A stretch of 64,000 nt of DNA from Parolsenella catena (GTDB taxonomy: Bacteria > Actinomycetota > Coriobacteriia > Coriobacteriales > Atopobiaceae), in the NCBI RefSeq assembly GCF_003966955.1, contig NZ_AP019367.1, forward strand, positions 744,001 through 808,000, in the 5' to 3' direction. Below are positions 1 through 7,329 of this stretch, in pieces. The first letter of the stretch is position 1, and every line of letters starts with the position of its first letter. The notes under the pieces are model-generated. The model was not told the DNA's origin. It was given only the letters and a program-made list of their open reading frames with translations, and did no database searches. The position numbers and the translations under genes were made by a program.

Positions 1-1782
1 CTGGCCGAGAAGCTCCGGCTCACGGAGCAGACGCGTGGCGGGTACGGCCAGGCCGGCATCGACGAGCTCGGAGAGACCGGGGATGGGCGGCGTGGCCTCT
101 TGGGCGCCAGCCGCGCAGACGATCGCGTCATAGCGCGCGGCTGCGAGTGCATCCTTTGTGGCAGCATGGCCCAGCTTGAGTGTGAGATTGCCCTCATCGG
201 CCTGCTTACGAACCTGTCGCTCGAGGTAGACGCGGTAGTTCTCGACGTCGAACTTGATGCGGGCGGCGCCGGCGGCCACAAGCTTGCCGCCGAGCTTATC
301 GGACGCGTCGATGAGCGTCACGGCGTGTCCCCGCCTAGACGCCGCGAGTGCGCAGACCATGCCCGCCGGTCCGGCGCCCACCACGGCCACGCGCTTGGGC
401 CTCTTTGCGGGAGCGGGGCTTTCTGGCATGAGGTGCTCGAAGCTGCAGCGCGGGTTCACGGCGCACTGCGGGTGGCCACCCTCCACGAACTCGTTGAGGC
501 AGCCCTCCTGGCAGCCGATGCACGGGCGGATGTCTGCGACGCGCCCGGCGAAGGCCTTGTTGGGCCACTCCGGGTCTGCGAGCAGAGGTCGGCCGAGCAT
601 GACCATGTCGCAGCTGCCCTCGCGCAGCGCGCGCTCGGCCGCGTCTGGGTAGCCGAGCTTGCCCACGGCCACGACGGGGACGGGAAGGCCGGCGTTGGAG
701 CGCACGCCGTCTGCCGCAAAGCGCTCGCGCACGGCTCGCGCCACCGGCACGAAGCAGCCCGCCGGCATGCTCGCGGGCGGGTGTGGCATCCACCAGTTGT
801 CATAACAGCCCAGGTCAACGTCGAAGACGTCCACTCCGGCCGCCACGAGCTCCTCCATATAGGAGAGCGTTTGCTCGACGGTGCGCCCTCCTCGCATGCG
901 TCCGAGGTAGGTGGAGCCGAGCGTCTCCTCGTCGTAGGTCTCCTCGAGGGCAAGCGACAGGTCGATGCGGTACATGATGGGGTAGTCGGGCCCCACGCGG
1001 CGGCGAATCTCGGCGACCATGTCGAGGCCAAAGCGGCGCCAGTCCGCGTATCGTCCCAGCTTGCGGTGGTTGAAGGCGGGGTTTGAGAGCTGCTCGATGA
1101 GGTAGCCCTCATGGCCGTGCAGGTAGACGCCGTCGATGCCCATTGCGTGCGCATCCGCCGCGGCCTGGCCGATGTTCGTCACGATGCGGCGCAGCTTGCG
1201 GTCCGAGAGACGCATGCAGGGGATCGCCGGGATGTAGTAGTTGGGCAGGAAGCTCGCAGATACCGGGAGCTTCTTCTGCGTGAGGAGGCACTGCGGGTTG
1301 CCGACGCGCCCAAGACCGGCCGTGAGCTGCACGAATATGCGCGAGCCATGGGCGTGGACGCCCTGGGCGAGGTCTCGCCAGCCGGGCATGACGGTGCGGC
1401 TGCGGTCGATGCGCGGGAAGTAGGTGAGGCCGTCGAGCTCCGTGACCGTGGAGTCTATGCCGTGGCTTACGGGGACGAGGCCCGTGGTGAGCAGGCCGCA
1501 GCCGCCCTTGGCGCGCGCGAAGAAGTACTGCAGCATCATGTCGTTGGGGCGGCCGGTCTCCTCGCACATGTCAATGTTGCCCATGGGCGCCATGACGATG
1601 CGGTTCTTGATGGTGAGCTTGTTGATCTTGATGGGCGAGAAGAGACGGTCATAGGGGTAGAGCTCTTGCGTCATGCGCGCGGAGCTGCCGCAGAGGCCGG
1701 GCTTCTCGCTTGCGTTTTCCCTGCTTGCGGGCCAGTTGTCGTATGAGCCGACCAGCTGCTGGACCAGTGCGTCTTTTCCCAT
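1..1782 (-). CDS. 2-enoate reductase-type FAD/FMN/4Fe-4S oxidoreductase (C-terminus cut by window edge)
   Basis: The minus-strand reading frame is open from an ATG at 1782 to the window edge, so about 594 codons are visible and the C-terminus is missing. Residues of about 30-400 form an old-yellow-enzyme barrel (NADH:flavin oxidoreductase family). It is followed by a 4Fe-4S motif, C421-x2-C424-x3-C428 and a later Cys, and then by a dinucleotide-binding motif VGAGPAG near residue 465 that starts the FAD/NAD(P)H domain. This is the architecture of 2-enoate reductase, 2,4-dienoyl-CoA reductase and the bile-acid BaiCD/BaiH enzymes. The substrate cannot be told from the sequence; reduction of an unsaturated acid, CoA ester, steroid or plant aromatic are all possible. 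The start is supported by GAGAGGAAG just upstream. A promoter and dyad lie upstream, so the gene is probably transcribed alone. Confidence 0.85.
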   Translation of the reverse strand, partial: MGKDALVQQLVGSYDNWPASRENASEKPGLCGSSARMTQELYPYDRLFSPIKINKLTIKNRIVMAPMGNIDMCEETGRPNDMMLQYFFARAKGGCGLLTTGLVPVSHGIDSTVTELDGLTYFPRIDRSRTVMPGWRDLAQGVHAHGSRIFVQLTAGLGRVGNPQCLLTQKKLPVSASFLPNYYIPAIPCMRLSDRKLRRIVTNIGQAAADAHAMGIDGVYLHGHEGYLIEQLSNPAFNHRKLGRYADWRRFGLDMVAEIRRRVGPDYPIMYRIDLSLALEETYDEETLGSTYLGRMRGGRTVEQTLSYMEELVAAGVDVFDVDLGCYDNWWMPHPPASMPAGCFVPVARAVRERFAADGVRSNAGLPVPVVAVGKLGYPDAAERALREGSCDMVMLGRPLLADPEWPNKAFAGRVADIRPCIGCQEGCLNEFVEGGHPQCAVNPRCSFEHLMPESPAPAKRPKRVAVVGAGPAGMVCALAASRRGHAVTLIDASDKLGGKLVAAGAARIKFDVENYRVYLERQVRKQADEGNLTLKLGHAATKDALAAARYDAIVCAAGAQEATPPIPGLSELVDAGLAVPATRLLREPELLGQ

Positions 1783-1797
1783 GGCTTCCTCTCAGAT

Positions 1798-1845
1798 GTT
1801 GACTAGGCAACAAGCTAGTGTAGTCGTATATGTTAAGTAGTCAAC
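1798..1845 (-). promoter_or_regulatory. Promoter with flanking dyad upstream of the 2-enoate reductase gene
   Basis: Read on the minus strand there is TTGACT (1844-1839), a 16-base spacer and TACACT (1822-1817), a good housekeeping promoter pointing at the ATG at 1782. The inverted repeat GTTGACTA (1798-1805) / TAGTCAAC (1838-1845) brackets it, with the upstream arm covering the -35 box. This is a plausible operator for an unidentified regulator. Confidence 0.55.
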
Positions 1846-1963
1846 GACTGTTTGTGGGGCGCGGGCTTTTTTGTGGGCACCAAATCAATGCTGGCAGCTA
1901 ATGTTTTCCATCCTTCTCCTCCCTACGATTGGCCATACGGATAACCACAGGGAAGGAAATTCA

Positions 1964-2593
1964 ATGTTCAAGAATAACAAGGTCACAGACGGCAAGAAGA
2001 AGTCCAAGCTCAAGCTCGTCGTGATAGCTCTCGTTGTCATCTGCGTTGCCGCGGGCCTTGGGTCCGGCAACAAGTCCACGGATTCAAATGCGTCAAACGC
2101 TTCGAATGCGCCCGCTCAGGCCGAACAGCAAGATGAGAACGTTCCTACCGAATATAAGACTGCACTCAGCAAGGCATCGTCTTACAGCTCTACGATGCAC
2201 ATGTCGAAGCAGGCCATCTATGACCAGCTTACGTCCGAATATGGAGAGAAGTACGCTCCCGAGGCCGCTCAGTACGCCGTTGACAATCTTGTGGCGGATT
2301 ACAACGCCAATGCCTTGGAGAAAGCAAAGAACTATAGCGACACGATGCACATGTCAAAGCAGGCCATCTATGATCAGCTTACCGCTGAGGAGGGAGAGAA
2401 GTTTACGGCTGACGAGGCCCAGTATGCCATTGACAACCTTGAGGCAGACTACAATGCAAATGCGCTTGCAAAGGCCAAGCAGTATCAGAGCGAGATGAGC
2501 ATGTCACCTGAGGCGATTCGCGACCAGCTTACGTCCTCTGCCGGCGAGAAGTTCACGCAGGAAGAAGCGGATTACGCAATCGCAAACCTTTAG
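1964..2593 (+). CDS. Membrane-anchored Ltp-repeat protein
   Basis: A 209-residue protein. The start at 1964 is chosen because GGAAGGAAA lies just upstream; an in-frame ATG at 1871 would add 31 residues without a good ribosome site. Residues of about 11-30 are a lysine-preceded hydrophobic segment, followed by a Ser/Asn/Ala/Gln linker. From residue 67 there are two full 50-residue units and one shorter unit, carrying the signature M-x-M-S-x-x-A-I-x-D-Q-L-T and G-E-K-[FY]. This is the Ltp domain (host cell surface-exposed lipoprotein family), known from the streptococcal phage TP-J34 superinfection-exclusion lipoprotein and from many Gram-positive chromosomes. No convincing lipobox Cys is seen (the Cys is preceded by Ile), so an uncleaved anchor is likelier than lipidation. 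The cellular role is unknown; a phage-entry role is only an analogy. Its codon use is less GC-biased than that of its neighbours. Confidence 0.8.
   Translation: MFKNNKVTDGKKKSKLKLVVIALVVICVAAGLGSGNKSTDSNASNASNAPAQAEQQDENVPTEYKTALSKASSYSSTMHMSKQAIYDQLTSEYGEKYAPEAAQYAVDNLVADYNANALEKAKNYSDTMHMSKQAIYDQLTAEEGEKFTADEAQYAIDNLEADYNANALAKAKQYQSEMSMSPEAIRDQLTSSAGEKFTQEEADYAIANL
2162..2590 (+). repeat. Three tandem 150-bp coding repeats (Ltp units)
   Basis: Unit 1 spans 2162-2311, unit 2 spans 2312-2461, and the shorter unit 3 spans 2462-2590. Units 1 and 2 are close to identical over the stretch encoding MHMSKQAIYDQLT, which suggests recent duplication. Unit 3 has diverged. Confidence 0.8.
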
Positions 2594-2626
2594 GATCGCA
2601 TGCGAAGGAGGCACTCGGAGGCAACC

Positions 2627-3046
2627 ATGGCAGAGCCGCTGACGGAGGAGTTGCTCGACGAGCTGCTCGAGGCGCCGAGCATCGACAGCTATCTTGACGT
2701 GCACGCGCCAGGAACCCGCTCCCTCTCCGACTACCTCAACGAGCTGCTTGTGGCCAAGCGGCTCAAGCGGTCGCAGGTGGTGCGCATGGCCAACCTTAAC
2801 GAGACGTTTGGTTACCAGATCTTCACGGGCGCGCGCAACCCCAGCCGCGACAAGGTGCTCCAGATCGCCTTTGCCATGGCGCTCACCCTGCGCGAGACCA
2901 ACCGCGCGCTCGAGGCCGCCGGCGTGAGCTCGCTCTACAGTAAGGACCGGCGCGATGCCATCATCATCTTCTGCCTCGACCGCGGCTGCTCGCTGCAGAA
3001 GGTGAACGAGGAGCTCTATTGCTTTGGCGAGCGCACCATCTGCTAG
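2627..3046 (+). CDS. Small XRE-type helix-turn-helix protein paired with a kinase gene
   Basis: A 139-residue protein. The start at 2627 follows CGGAGGCAACC; an upstream in-frame ATG at 2600 lacks that spacing. An acidic N-terminal helix (about residues 1-25) is followed by a helix-turn-helix around residues 35-95 (SLSDYLNELLVAKRLKRSQV through NPSRDKVLQIAFAM). A C-terminal helical tail contains the phrase KDRRDAIIIFCLDRGCS. I recognise this layout as a small family of XRE-like proteins in gut Firmicutes and Actinobacteria. The gene sits 88 bases upstream of a membrane Ser/Thr kinase gene on the same strand, so it may be the kinase substrate or its regulator; that link is inferred from position only. 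Confidence 0.75.
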   Translation: MAEPLTEELLDELLEAPSIDSYLDVHAPGTRSLSDYLNELLVAKRLKRSQVVRMANLNETFGYQIFTGARNPSRDKVLQIAFAMALTLRETNRALEAAGVSSLYSKDRRDAIIIFCLDRGCSLQKVNEELYCFGERTIC

Positions 3047-3085
3047 CTGCGCTTTATTGATCAGATAGCCGGGCTAACGCCATAG

Positions 3086-3118
3086 GGTGCCCAAAGGGGC
3101 CTGACCCCTTTGGGCACC
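3086..3118. repeat. Perfect 14-bp palindrome between the HTH and kinase genes
   Basis: GGTGCCCAAAGGGG (3086-3099) is exactly complementary to 3105-3118 around a CCTGA loop. It could act as a hairpin limiting read-through into the kinase gene. It shares the CCAAAGGGG core with the palindromes at 5905 and 9301. Confidence 0.75.
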
Positions 3119-3134
3119 TTGCTATGATGGGGCC

Positions 3135-4370
3135 ATGACCACCACGAATGAGACAGACGAGACACACGACGAGCTGGCGGCCGCCTTGCGGGGCGCCGTG
3201 CCGCCCGCTGCCGATGCCTACCGCGTGGAGCGCGTGCTCAAGAGCGCCCCGGGAGAGCTCACGCAGCTCGTCTACCTGCGCACGGCTGCTGGCGGCGAGC
3301 TGGGCCCCTACGTGCGTAAGGTCATCGACCGCGAGTCGGGCCTGGGCGGGGCCTACGTGGCCCTCGCCACGCGCGAGCGCGAGGGGCTGCGGGTCCGTCA
3401 GCTCCCGCGCATCATCGAGTGCGGGGTCGAGAGAGGCTCGCTTGTGGTCGTGATGGAGCGCGTTCCGGGTCACACGCTGCGCGAGGTCATCAAGGCTGCT
3501 TCGCCTGCGCAGCGCGTCGAGCTCGCCGCACGCCTCATGCCGGCCGTCTGCGATGCGGCCGAGGAGCTCCACACGACCCTTGAGCAGCCGATCGTTCACC
3601 GTGACCTCACGCCTGGCAACGTCATGTGCCCGGATGGCGATCCCACCACGCCCGTGCTCATCGACCTGGGCATAGCCCGCACCTGGCATAACGATGCCGA
3701 GACGGACACGACACACCTGGGCACCCGCGCCTACGCGCCGCCCGAGCAGTACGGCTTTGGCCAGACGGACGTCCGCAGCGACGTGTACGCGCTTGGGCTT
3801 CTCGCCTTCTTCTGCCTCACGGGCCGCGACCCCTCGCCGTCAGACCGCGAGCGCGCCTTCGCCGATCCTGCCGTGCCCGAGCCCTGGCGCGTGGCCATCG
3901 AGCACGCCGCCGCGCTCGACCCGGCCGAGCGCTACCAGACCGCGGGCGAGCTTGCCGCTGCCCTCCGCGGGCTGCCCGCGACCTTGGCATTGCGCAAGGC
4001 TCCGAAGCCGACGGCGCCGGAGCCGAGGCCGGCCACCGCGCCGCCCGCCCGCGCCCCTCGGCTCTGGACGCCGCGCAACGTCATCGTGGCCGCGGGGCTC
4101 GCGCTCTACCTGTTCGGATGCGTCACGGACGCGGTCGTGCCCGACTACTGGGCCAAGGCCTCCGCCGCCTTCAACCTCTTTGCCTTCCTCGTGTTCATGC
4201 CCTATGTGGGCCTCGTCTGCGCCTATGCCGTGTGCGACAAGCGCTGGCTGCGCTCGCGCGTGCGATGCCTCCGCACGCGCTCTGCCCTGAGGGTCTGGCG
4301 CAACCTGCTACTCCTCTTGCTTGCGCTGTTCGCCGTTCTCGTGGTTCTCGTCCTCGTGCCACTGCCGTGA
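3135..4370 (+). CDS. Membrane-anchored Hanks-type Ser/Thr protein kinase
   Basis: A 411-residue protein. The kinase domain spans about residues 28-285, with a probable ATP-contacting lysine K62 (in YVRKVID), the catalytic loop H155-R156-D157 with N162, a DLG variant of the DFG motif (177-179), and an activation segment ending in APPEQYG, followed by the DVYALG helix. The glycine-rich loop is poorly conserved. A proline/alanine linker (about 290-315) leads to three hydrophobic segments near 320-340, 350-375 and 390-410. The C-terminus is therefore membrane-bound with little or no sensor domain and no PASTA repeats. The upstream HTH gene is the likely functional partner. Key residues look intact, so activity is expected, but the target is unknown. 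Confidence 0.88.
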   Translation: MTTTNETDETHDELAAALRGAVPPAADAYRVERVLKSAPGELTQLVYLRTAAGGELGPYVRKVIDRESGLGGAYVALATREREGLRVRQLPRIIECGVERGSLVVVMERVPGHTLREVIKAASPAQRVELAARLMPAVCDAAEELHTTLEQPIVHRDLTPGNVMCPDGDPTTPVLIDLGIARTWHNDAETDTTHLGTRAYAPPEQYGFGQTDVRSDVYALGLLAFFCLTGRDPSPSDRERAFADPAVPEPWRVAIEHAAALDPAERYQTAGELAAALRGLPATLALRKAPKPTAPEPRPATAPPARAPRLWTPRNVIVAAGLALYLFGCVTDAVVPDYWAKASAAFNLFAFLVFMPYVGLVCAYAVCDKRWLRSRVRCLRTRSALRVWRNLLLLLLALFAVLVVLVLVPLP

Positions 4371-4434
4371 GCGGGGGAGCGAGGGACAAGCTCGCGCCCC
4401 GTTCTGCCCGCTCGTGTGCGAGCTGTGAATGATG

Positions 4435-4496
4435 TTGACGCGTTAACAACAATCCATACAATGGTGCTTCGAACGTTGATGTTTATCCGTTAACAA
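4435..4496 (+). promoter_or_regulatory. Promoter and CGTTAACAA repeats upstream of the MarR gene
   Basis: TTGACG (4435-4440), a 16-base spacer and TACAAT (4457-4462) form a strong promoter. CGTTAACAA occurs at 4441-4449, inside the spacer, and again at 4488-4496, just before the ribosome site. The second copy with its flank (GTTAAC...GCGTCA) mirrors the first (TGACGC...GTTAAC). This looks like an autoregulatory operator. Confidence 0.6.
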
Positions 4497-4511
4497 GCGT
4501 CAGGAGCACCC

Positions 4512-4979
4512 ATGGCATCGAGCGACCACAGGCCCACGGACGGCGAGCGGTTCGAGGAGTTCGTTGGGCTCATCTCCTCGCTCGAGAAGGAGGTCCAGCG
4601 CATCCGCGCCGTCGAGTGCGAGCGACTGGGCCTTCGCGGCGCAGACCTCATGTGCCTGTACTATCTCGGGCGAAGCGATTCTCCCCTCACGGCAGCTGAG
4701 CTCTCGCGCCGTGCCGGCGTGACGCGCGCCGCCGTCTCTCGCTCCCTCGCGCAGCTCGAGGAGGGCGGCCTCGTTACCGTGGCGGCGGCCGACGACGGGC
4801 GCGCCTACCGCGCGCCCGTCTCGCTCACTGATGCGGGCCGGGCGACCATGGCGGGCGTCGACGAGGCCGTCTCGCGCGTCATGTCGCGCGTGGACTCCGC
4901 GCTCAAGGACGACGCCCGCGCCCGCCTCTACGCGTCGCTCGCCTCCGTGCTCGAGTGTCTGCGCGGCATCGGCCGCTAG
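4512..4979 (+). CDS. MarR-family transcriptional regulator
   Basis: A 155-residue protein, typical in size for the family. The ATG at 4512 follows AGGAG. The winged helix-turn-helix is visible at about residues 55-110: LTAAELSRRAGVTRAAVSRS as the recognition region, LEEGGLV before the wing and DDGRAYRAPVSLT in the wing. Flanking helices give the usual dimer interface. It would bind paired sites near its own promoter, where the CGTTAACAA repeats lie. The next gene downstream (DegV family) starts 62 bases on and may be co-transcribed. The ligand is unknown. Confidence 0.85.
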   Translation: MASSDHRPTDGERFEEFVGLISSLEKEVQRIRAVECERLGLRGADLMCLYYLGRSDSPLTAAELSRRAGVTRAAVSRSLAQLEEGGLVTVAAADDGRAYRAPVSLTDAGRATMAGVDEAVSRVMSRVDSALKDDARARLYASLASVLECLRGIGR

Positions 4980-5041
4980 CCCGCATGCCCCTCTCGCGCG
5001 CCGGCCATCACCCATGCCCCGCGTCCATCGAAAGGACCCCC

Positions 5042-5905
5042 ATGACCGTTCGCATCATCACCGACTCCGCCTCTGACATCACCGCCGCAGACATCGCCGC
5101 CGCGGGCAACCCCGCGCTCACGGTGCTGCCGCTGTCCGTCACGTTTGGCGACAAGACCTACGCCGACGGCGTCGACCTCACCCACCGGCGCTTCTACGAG
5201 CTACTCGTCGAGGGTGACGACCTGCCCATGACCGGCCAGGTGAATCCCTATGCCTTCGAGCAAGCCATCTCCTCGGCGCGCGAGGCGGGCGAGGAGGTCG
5301 TGGTCATTACGCTCTCCGGCAAGCTCTCCGGCACCAACGCGAGCGCCATGACCGCGACCGCGGCCTTCGAGGGCGGCGTCTACGTCGTGGACAGCAAGAG
5401 CGTCACGGTGGGCGAGCGCATCCTCGTGGACTACGCGCTGCGCCTCGTGGGCGAGGGCCTCGGTGCCGCCGACATCGCGTGCGCGCTCGAGCAGGCCCGC
5501 GAGGACATCCATGTGGTGGGCCTTCTCGACACGCTCGAGTTCCTCCGCCGCGGCGGGCGCATCCCGGCATCTGCCGCCGCGCTCGGCAAGCTGCTCTCCA
5601 TCAAGCCCGTCATCACGATCACCGACGGCGTCGTGGAGCTTCTCGGCAAGGCCCGCGGCTCCAAGAACGGACGCAACCTGCTCACGCAGCAGGTCGAGGC
5701 CGCTGGCGGCATCGACTTCTCCATGCCCATCGAGCTTGCCTACGCGGGCCTCGACGACGCGCTGCTGCGCAAGTACGTCGAGGACAGCCGCCACATCTGG
5801 GAGGGCCACGTCGCGCTCGACGACCTGCCCGTCCACACCGTGGGCGCCACGATCGGCACGCACGTGGGTCCCGGCGCCATCGCCCTGGCCTTCTTCAAGC
5901 AGTAG
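5042..5905 (+). CDS. DegV-family fatty-acid-binding protein
   Basis: A 287-residue protein beginning RIITDSASDI, the typical DegV opening, with the second conserved block LPMTGQVNPY near residue 65 and GGRIPASAA near residue 175. DegV proteins (FakB-type) bind a fatty acid and, with the kinase FakA, deliver it for phosphorylation; no fakA is seen in this window. The ATG at 5042 has GAAAGGA upstream. An in-frame ATG at 4955 overlaps the marR 3' end and is less likely. The stop overlaps the first base of the palindromic element at 5905-5981. Confidence 0.88.
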   Translation: MTVRIITDSASDITAADIAAAGNPALTVLPLSVTFGDKTYADGVDLTHRRFYELLVEGDDLPMTGQVNPYAFEQAISSAREAGEEVVVITLSGKLSGTNASAMTATAAFEGGVYVVDSKSVTVGERILVDYALRLVGEGLGAADIACALEQAREDIHVVGLLDTLEFLRRGGRIPASAAALGKLLSIKPVITITDGVVELLGKARGSKNGRNLLTQQVEAAGGIDFSMPIELAYAGLDDALLRKYVEDSRHIWEGHVALDDLPVHTVGATIGTHVGPGAIALAFFKQ

Positions 5906-5981
5906 GGACCAAAGGGGACGGGTTCGTTTGGTCCGCCTGCTTGTTGTCGGGGTGCCAAACTAACCCGTCCCCAATGGTCCC
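5905..5981. repeat. Long imperfect inverted repeat with the CCAAAGGGGAC core
   Basis: The left arm (5905-5932) and right arm (5952-5981) are imperfectly complementary over about 28-30 bases, with GGGGACGGGTT matching AACCCGTCCCC exactly. It lies directly after the degV-family stop and could terminate transcription. It is a relative of the elements at 3086 and 9301 and may be a small dispersed repeat. Confidence 0.7.
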
Positions 5982-6029
5982 ATGGGGCGTATAGTCTCCT
6001 TTCAAGCAAAACCGCGAGAGGAGACACGC

Positions 6030-6536
6030 ATGTCCTTCAGGGAAGTCGATCTCAAAAGCCTCGAGTTCAGCCCGTTTGCGAAGATCGGCGACGAGTGGGC
6101 GCTGCTTACCGCCGGTACCACGAGCGGCTACAACACCATGACGGTGAGCTGGGGCGGCATGGGCGTGCTGTGGGGCAAGGACGTCGTGACCGTCTACGTG
6201 CGCTCGCAGCGCTACACCAAGGAGTTCGTCGACGCCAACGACCGCTTCACGCTCTCGTTCTATGCGCCCAAGCACAAGGAGGCGCTGCGCTACCTGGGCA
6301 CGCACAGCGGCCGCGACTCGTACAAGGCCACCCACGTGGGCTTCACGCCGGCCTACCTCGACGGCTCGGTGGCCTTCGAGCAGGCGAGCCTCGTGCTCGT
6401 GTGCCGCAAGCTCTATGCGGACGACATCAAGCCCGAGAAGTTCCTCGACGGCTCCATCGACGCGCGCTGCTACCCCGAGAAGGACTACCACACCATGTAC
6501 ATCGCCGAGGTGGAGCACGTGCTCGTCTCGGCGTAA
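6030..6536 (+). CDS. Flavin reductase-domain protein
   Basis: A 168-residue protein starting at the ATG after GCGAGAGGAGACACGC. The sequence W-A-L-L-T-A-G followed by NTMTVSWGGMG and VRSQRYTKEF matches the FMN-binding split-barrel flavin reductase-like fold. Such proteins reduce or carry FMN, or serve as small NAD(P)H oxidoreductases. The substrate is unknown and no monooxygenase partner is adjacent. The gene stands alone between the palindrome and a small membrane protein gene. Confidence 0.85.
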   Translation: MSFREVDLKSLEFSPFAKIGDEWALLTAGTTSGYNTMTVSWGGMGVLWGKDVVTVYVRSQRYTKEFVDANDRFTLSFYAPKHKEALRYLGTHSGRDSYKATHVGFTPAYLDGSVAFEQASLVLVCRKLYADDIKPEKFLDGSIDARCYPEKDYHTMYIAEVEHVLVSA

Positions 6537-6600
6537 GATGAGACGCCCGAGGCGCCGCCCGTGCCTCGTTTGCTGACCATACGTCCGAATCGGGAGCTCC

Positions 6601-6834
6601 ATGGCAACGTTTATCCTCGCCCTCTTCTTCCTGTTCCTTCTCTCGCTGTTCATCTCGCTTGTCATCAGCGTCATCGGCATGGCGTTTGGCCTCGTTGGCC
6701 TCGCGTTCAAGCTGCTGCCCGCTGTGGCCGTCATTCTCGTGGGGCTCTTCTTTGCGCAGGGTGGCCACGTGCGCCGCGGCGAGAACGGCAACGTGACGCT
6801 CGAGCTGCCCAGCTCTTGGCGCCGCCGCAGGTAA
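6601..6834 (+). CDS. Small hydrophobic membrane protein
   Basis: A 77-residue protein of unknown family. Residues of about 3-52 form two closely spaced hydrophobic segments rich in Phe and Leu. A short basic and acidic tail ends in Arg-rich residues that would face the cytoplasm. The start at 6601 follows CGGGAGCTCC. The stop lies 9 bases before the crcB start, so the two are probably co-translated. Confidence 0.65.
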   Translation: MATFILALFFLFLLSLFISLVISVIGMAFGLVGLAFKLLPAVAVILVGLFFAQGGHVRRGENGNVTLELPSSWRRRR

Positions 6835-6843
6835 GGGCACATC

Positions 6844-7227
6844 ATGCTGGACGCAATCGCGGTGTTCGTCGGCGGCGGCCTTGGCTCGCTCGGGCGCTGG
6901 GCGCTCACGTTCGTCCCGTGGAAGACGGTGGGCGAGGCGGGCTTTCCGCTCGCCACGCTCGTGACCAACGTCGCGGGCGCCTTTCTCATCGGCATCGTCG
7001 TGGCGGCCGCGCCTGCCGCCGGGCTCTCGCCACGCACCACGCTGCTGCTCAAGACCGGCGTCTGCGGAGGCTTCACGACGTTCTCGACGTTCGCGCTCGA
7101 GACGGGCGACCTTCTCGAGCGTGGCGCCATCGGCGCCGCTGCGGCCTACCTGCTGTTGAGCTTCTCGCTCGGCGTCGCCGCATGCCTTGCCGCCCAGGCG
7201 CTCGTTGCCGGTGCCTCCGCTCGCTAA
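6844..7227 (+). CDS. crcB: CrcB/Fluc fluoride channel
   Basis: A 127-residue protein, normal for the dual-topology fluoride channel. Hallmarks are GGGLGSLGRW at the N-terminus, TLVTNVAGAFLIG with the pore Asn, and GVCGGFTTFSTFALE with the Phe box. Four transmembrane helices fit. Only one copy is seen, so it would form a homodimer. It exports fluoride passively across the cytoplasmic membrane. No fluoride riboswitch was recognised upstream. Confidence 0.92.
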   Translation: MLDAIAVFVGGGLGSLGRWALTFVPWKTVGEAGFPLATLVTNVAGAFLIGIVVAAAPAAGLSPRTTLLLKTGVCGGFTTFSTFALETGDLLERGAIGAAAAYLLLSFSLGVAACLAAQALVAGASAR

Positions 7228-7329
7228 GGCGCGCGCCGTGTGGCGCCCTTGCGTGATGCCGCGTTAACTCCCGCCGTGCGGGGTACACTTGCCCGTGGCT
7301 AACTTTCACGAATCGAGAAGGAGCTCCAC

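Noticed and set aside
6537-6843. Fluoride riboswitch before crcB
   Set aside because: The conserved fluoride aptamer pattern was not found; the space is mostly the small membrane protein gene.
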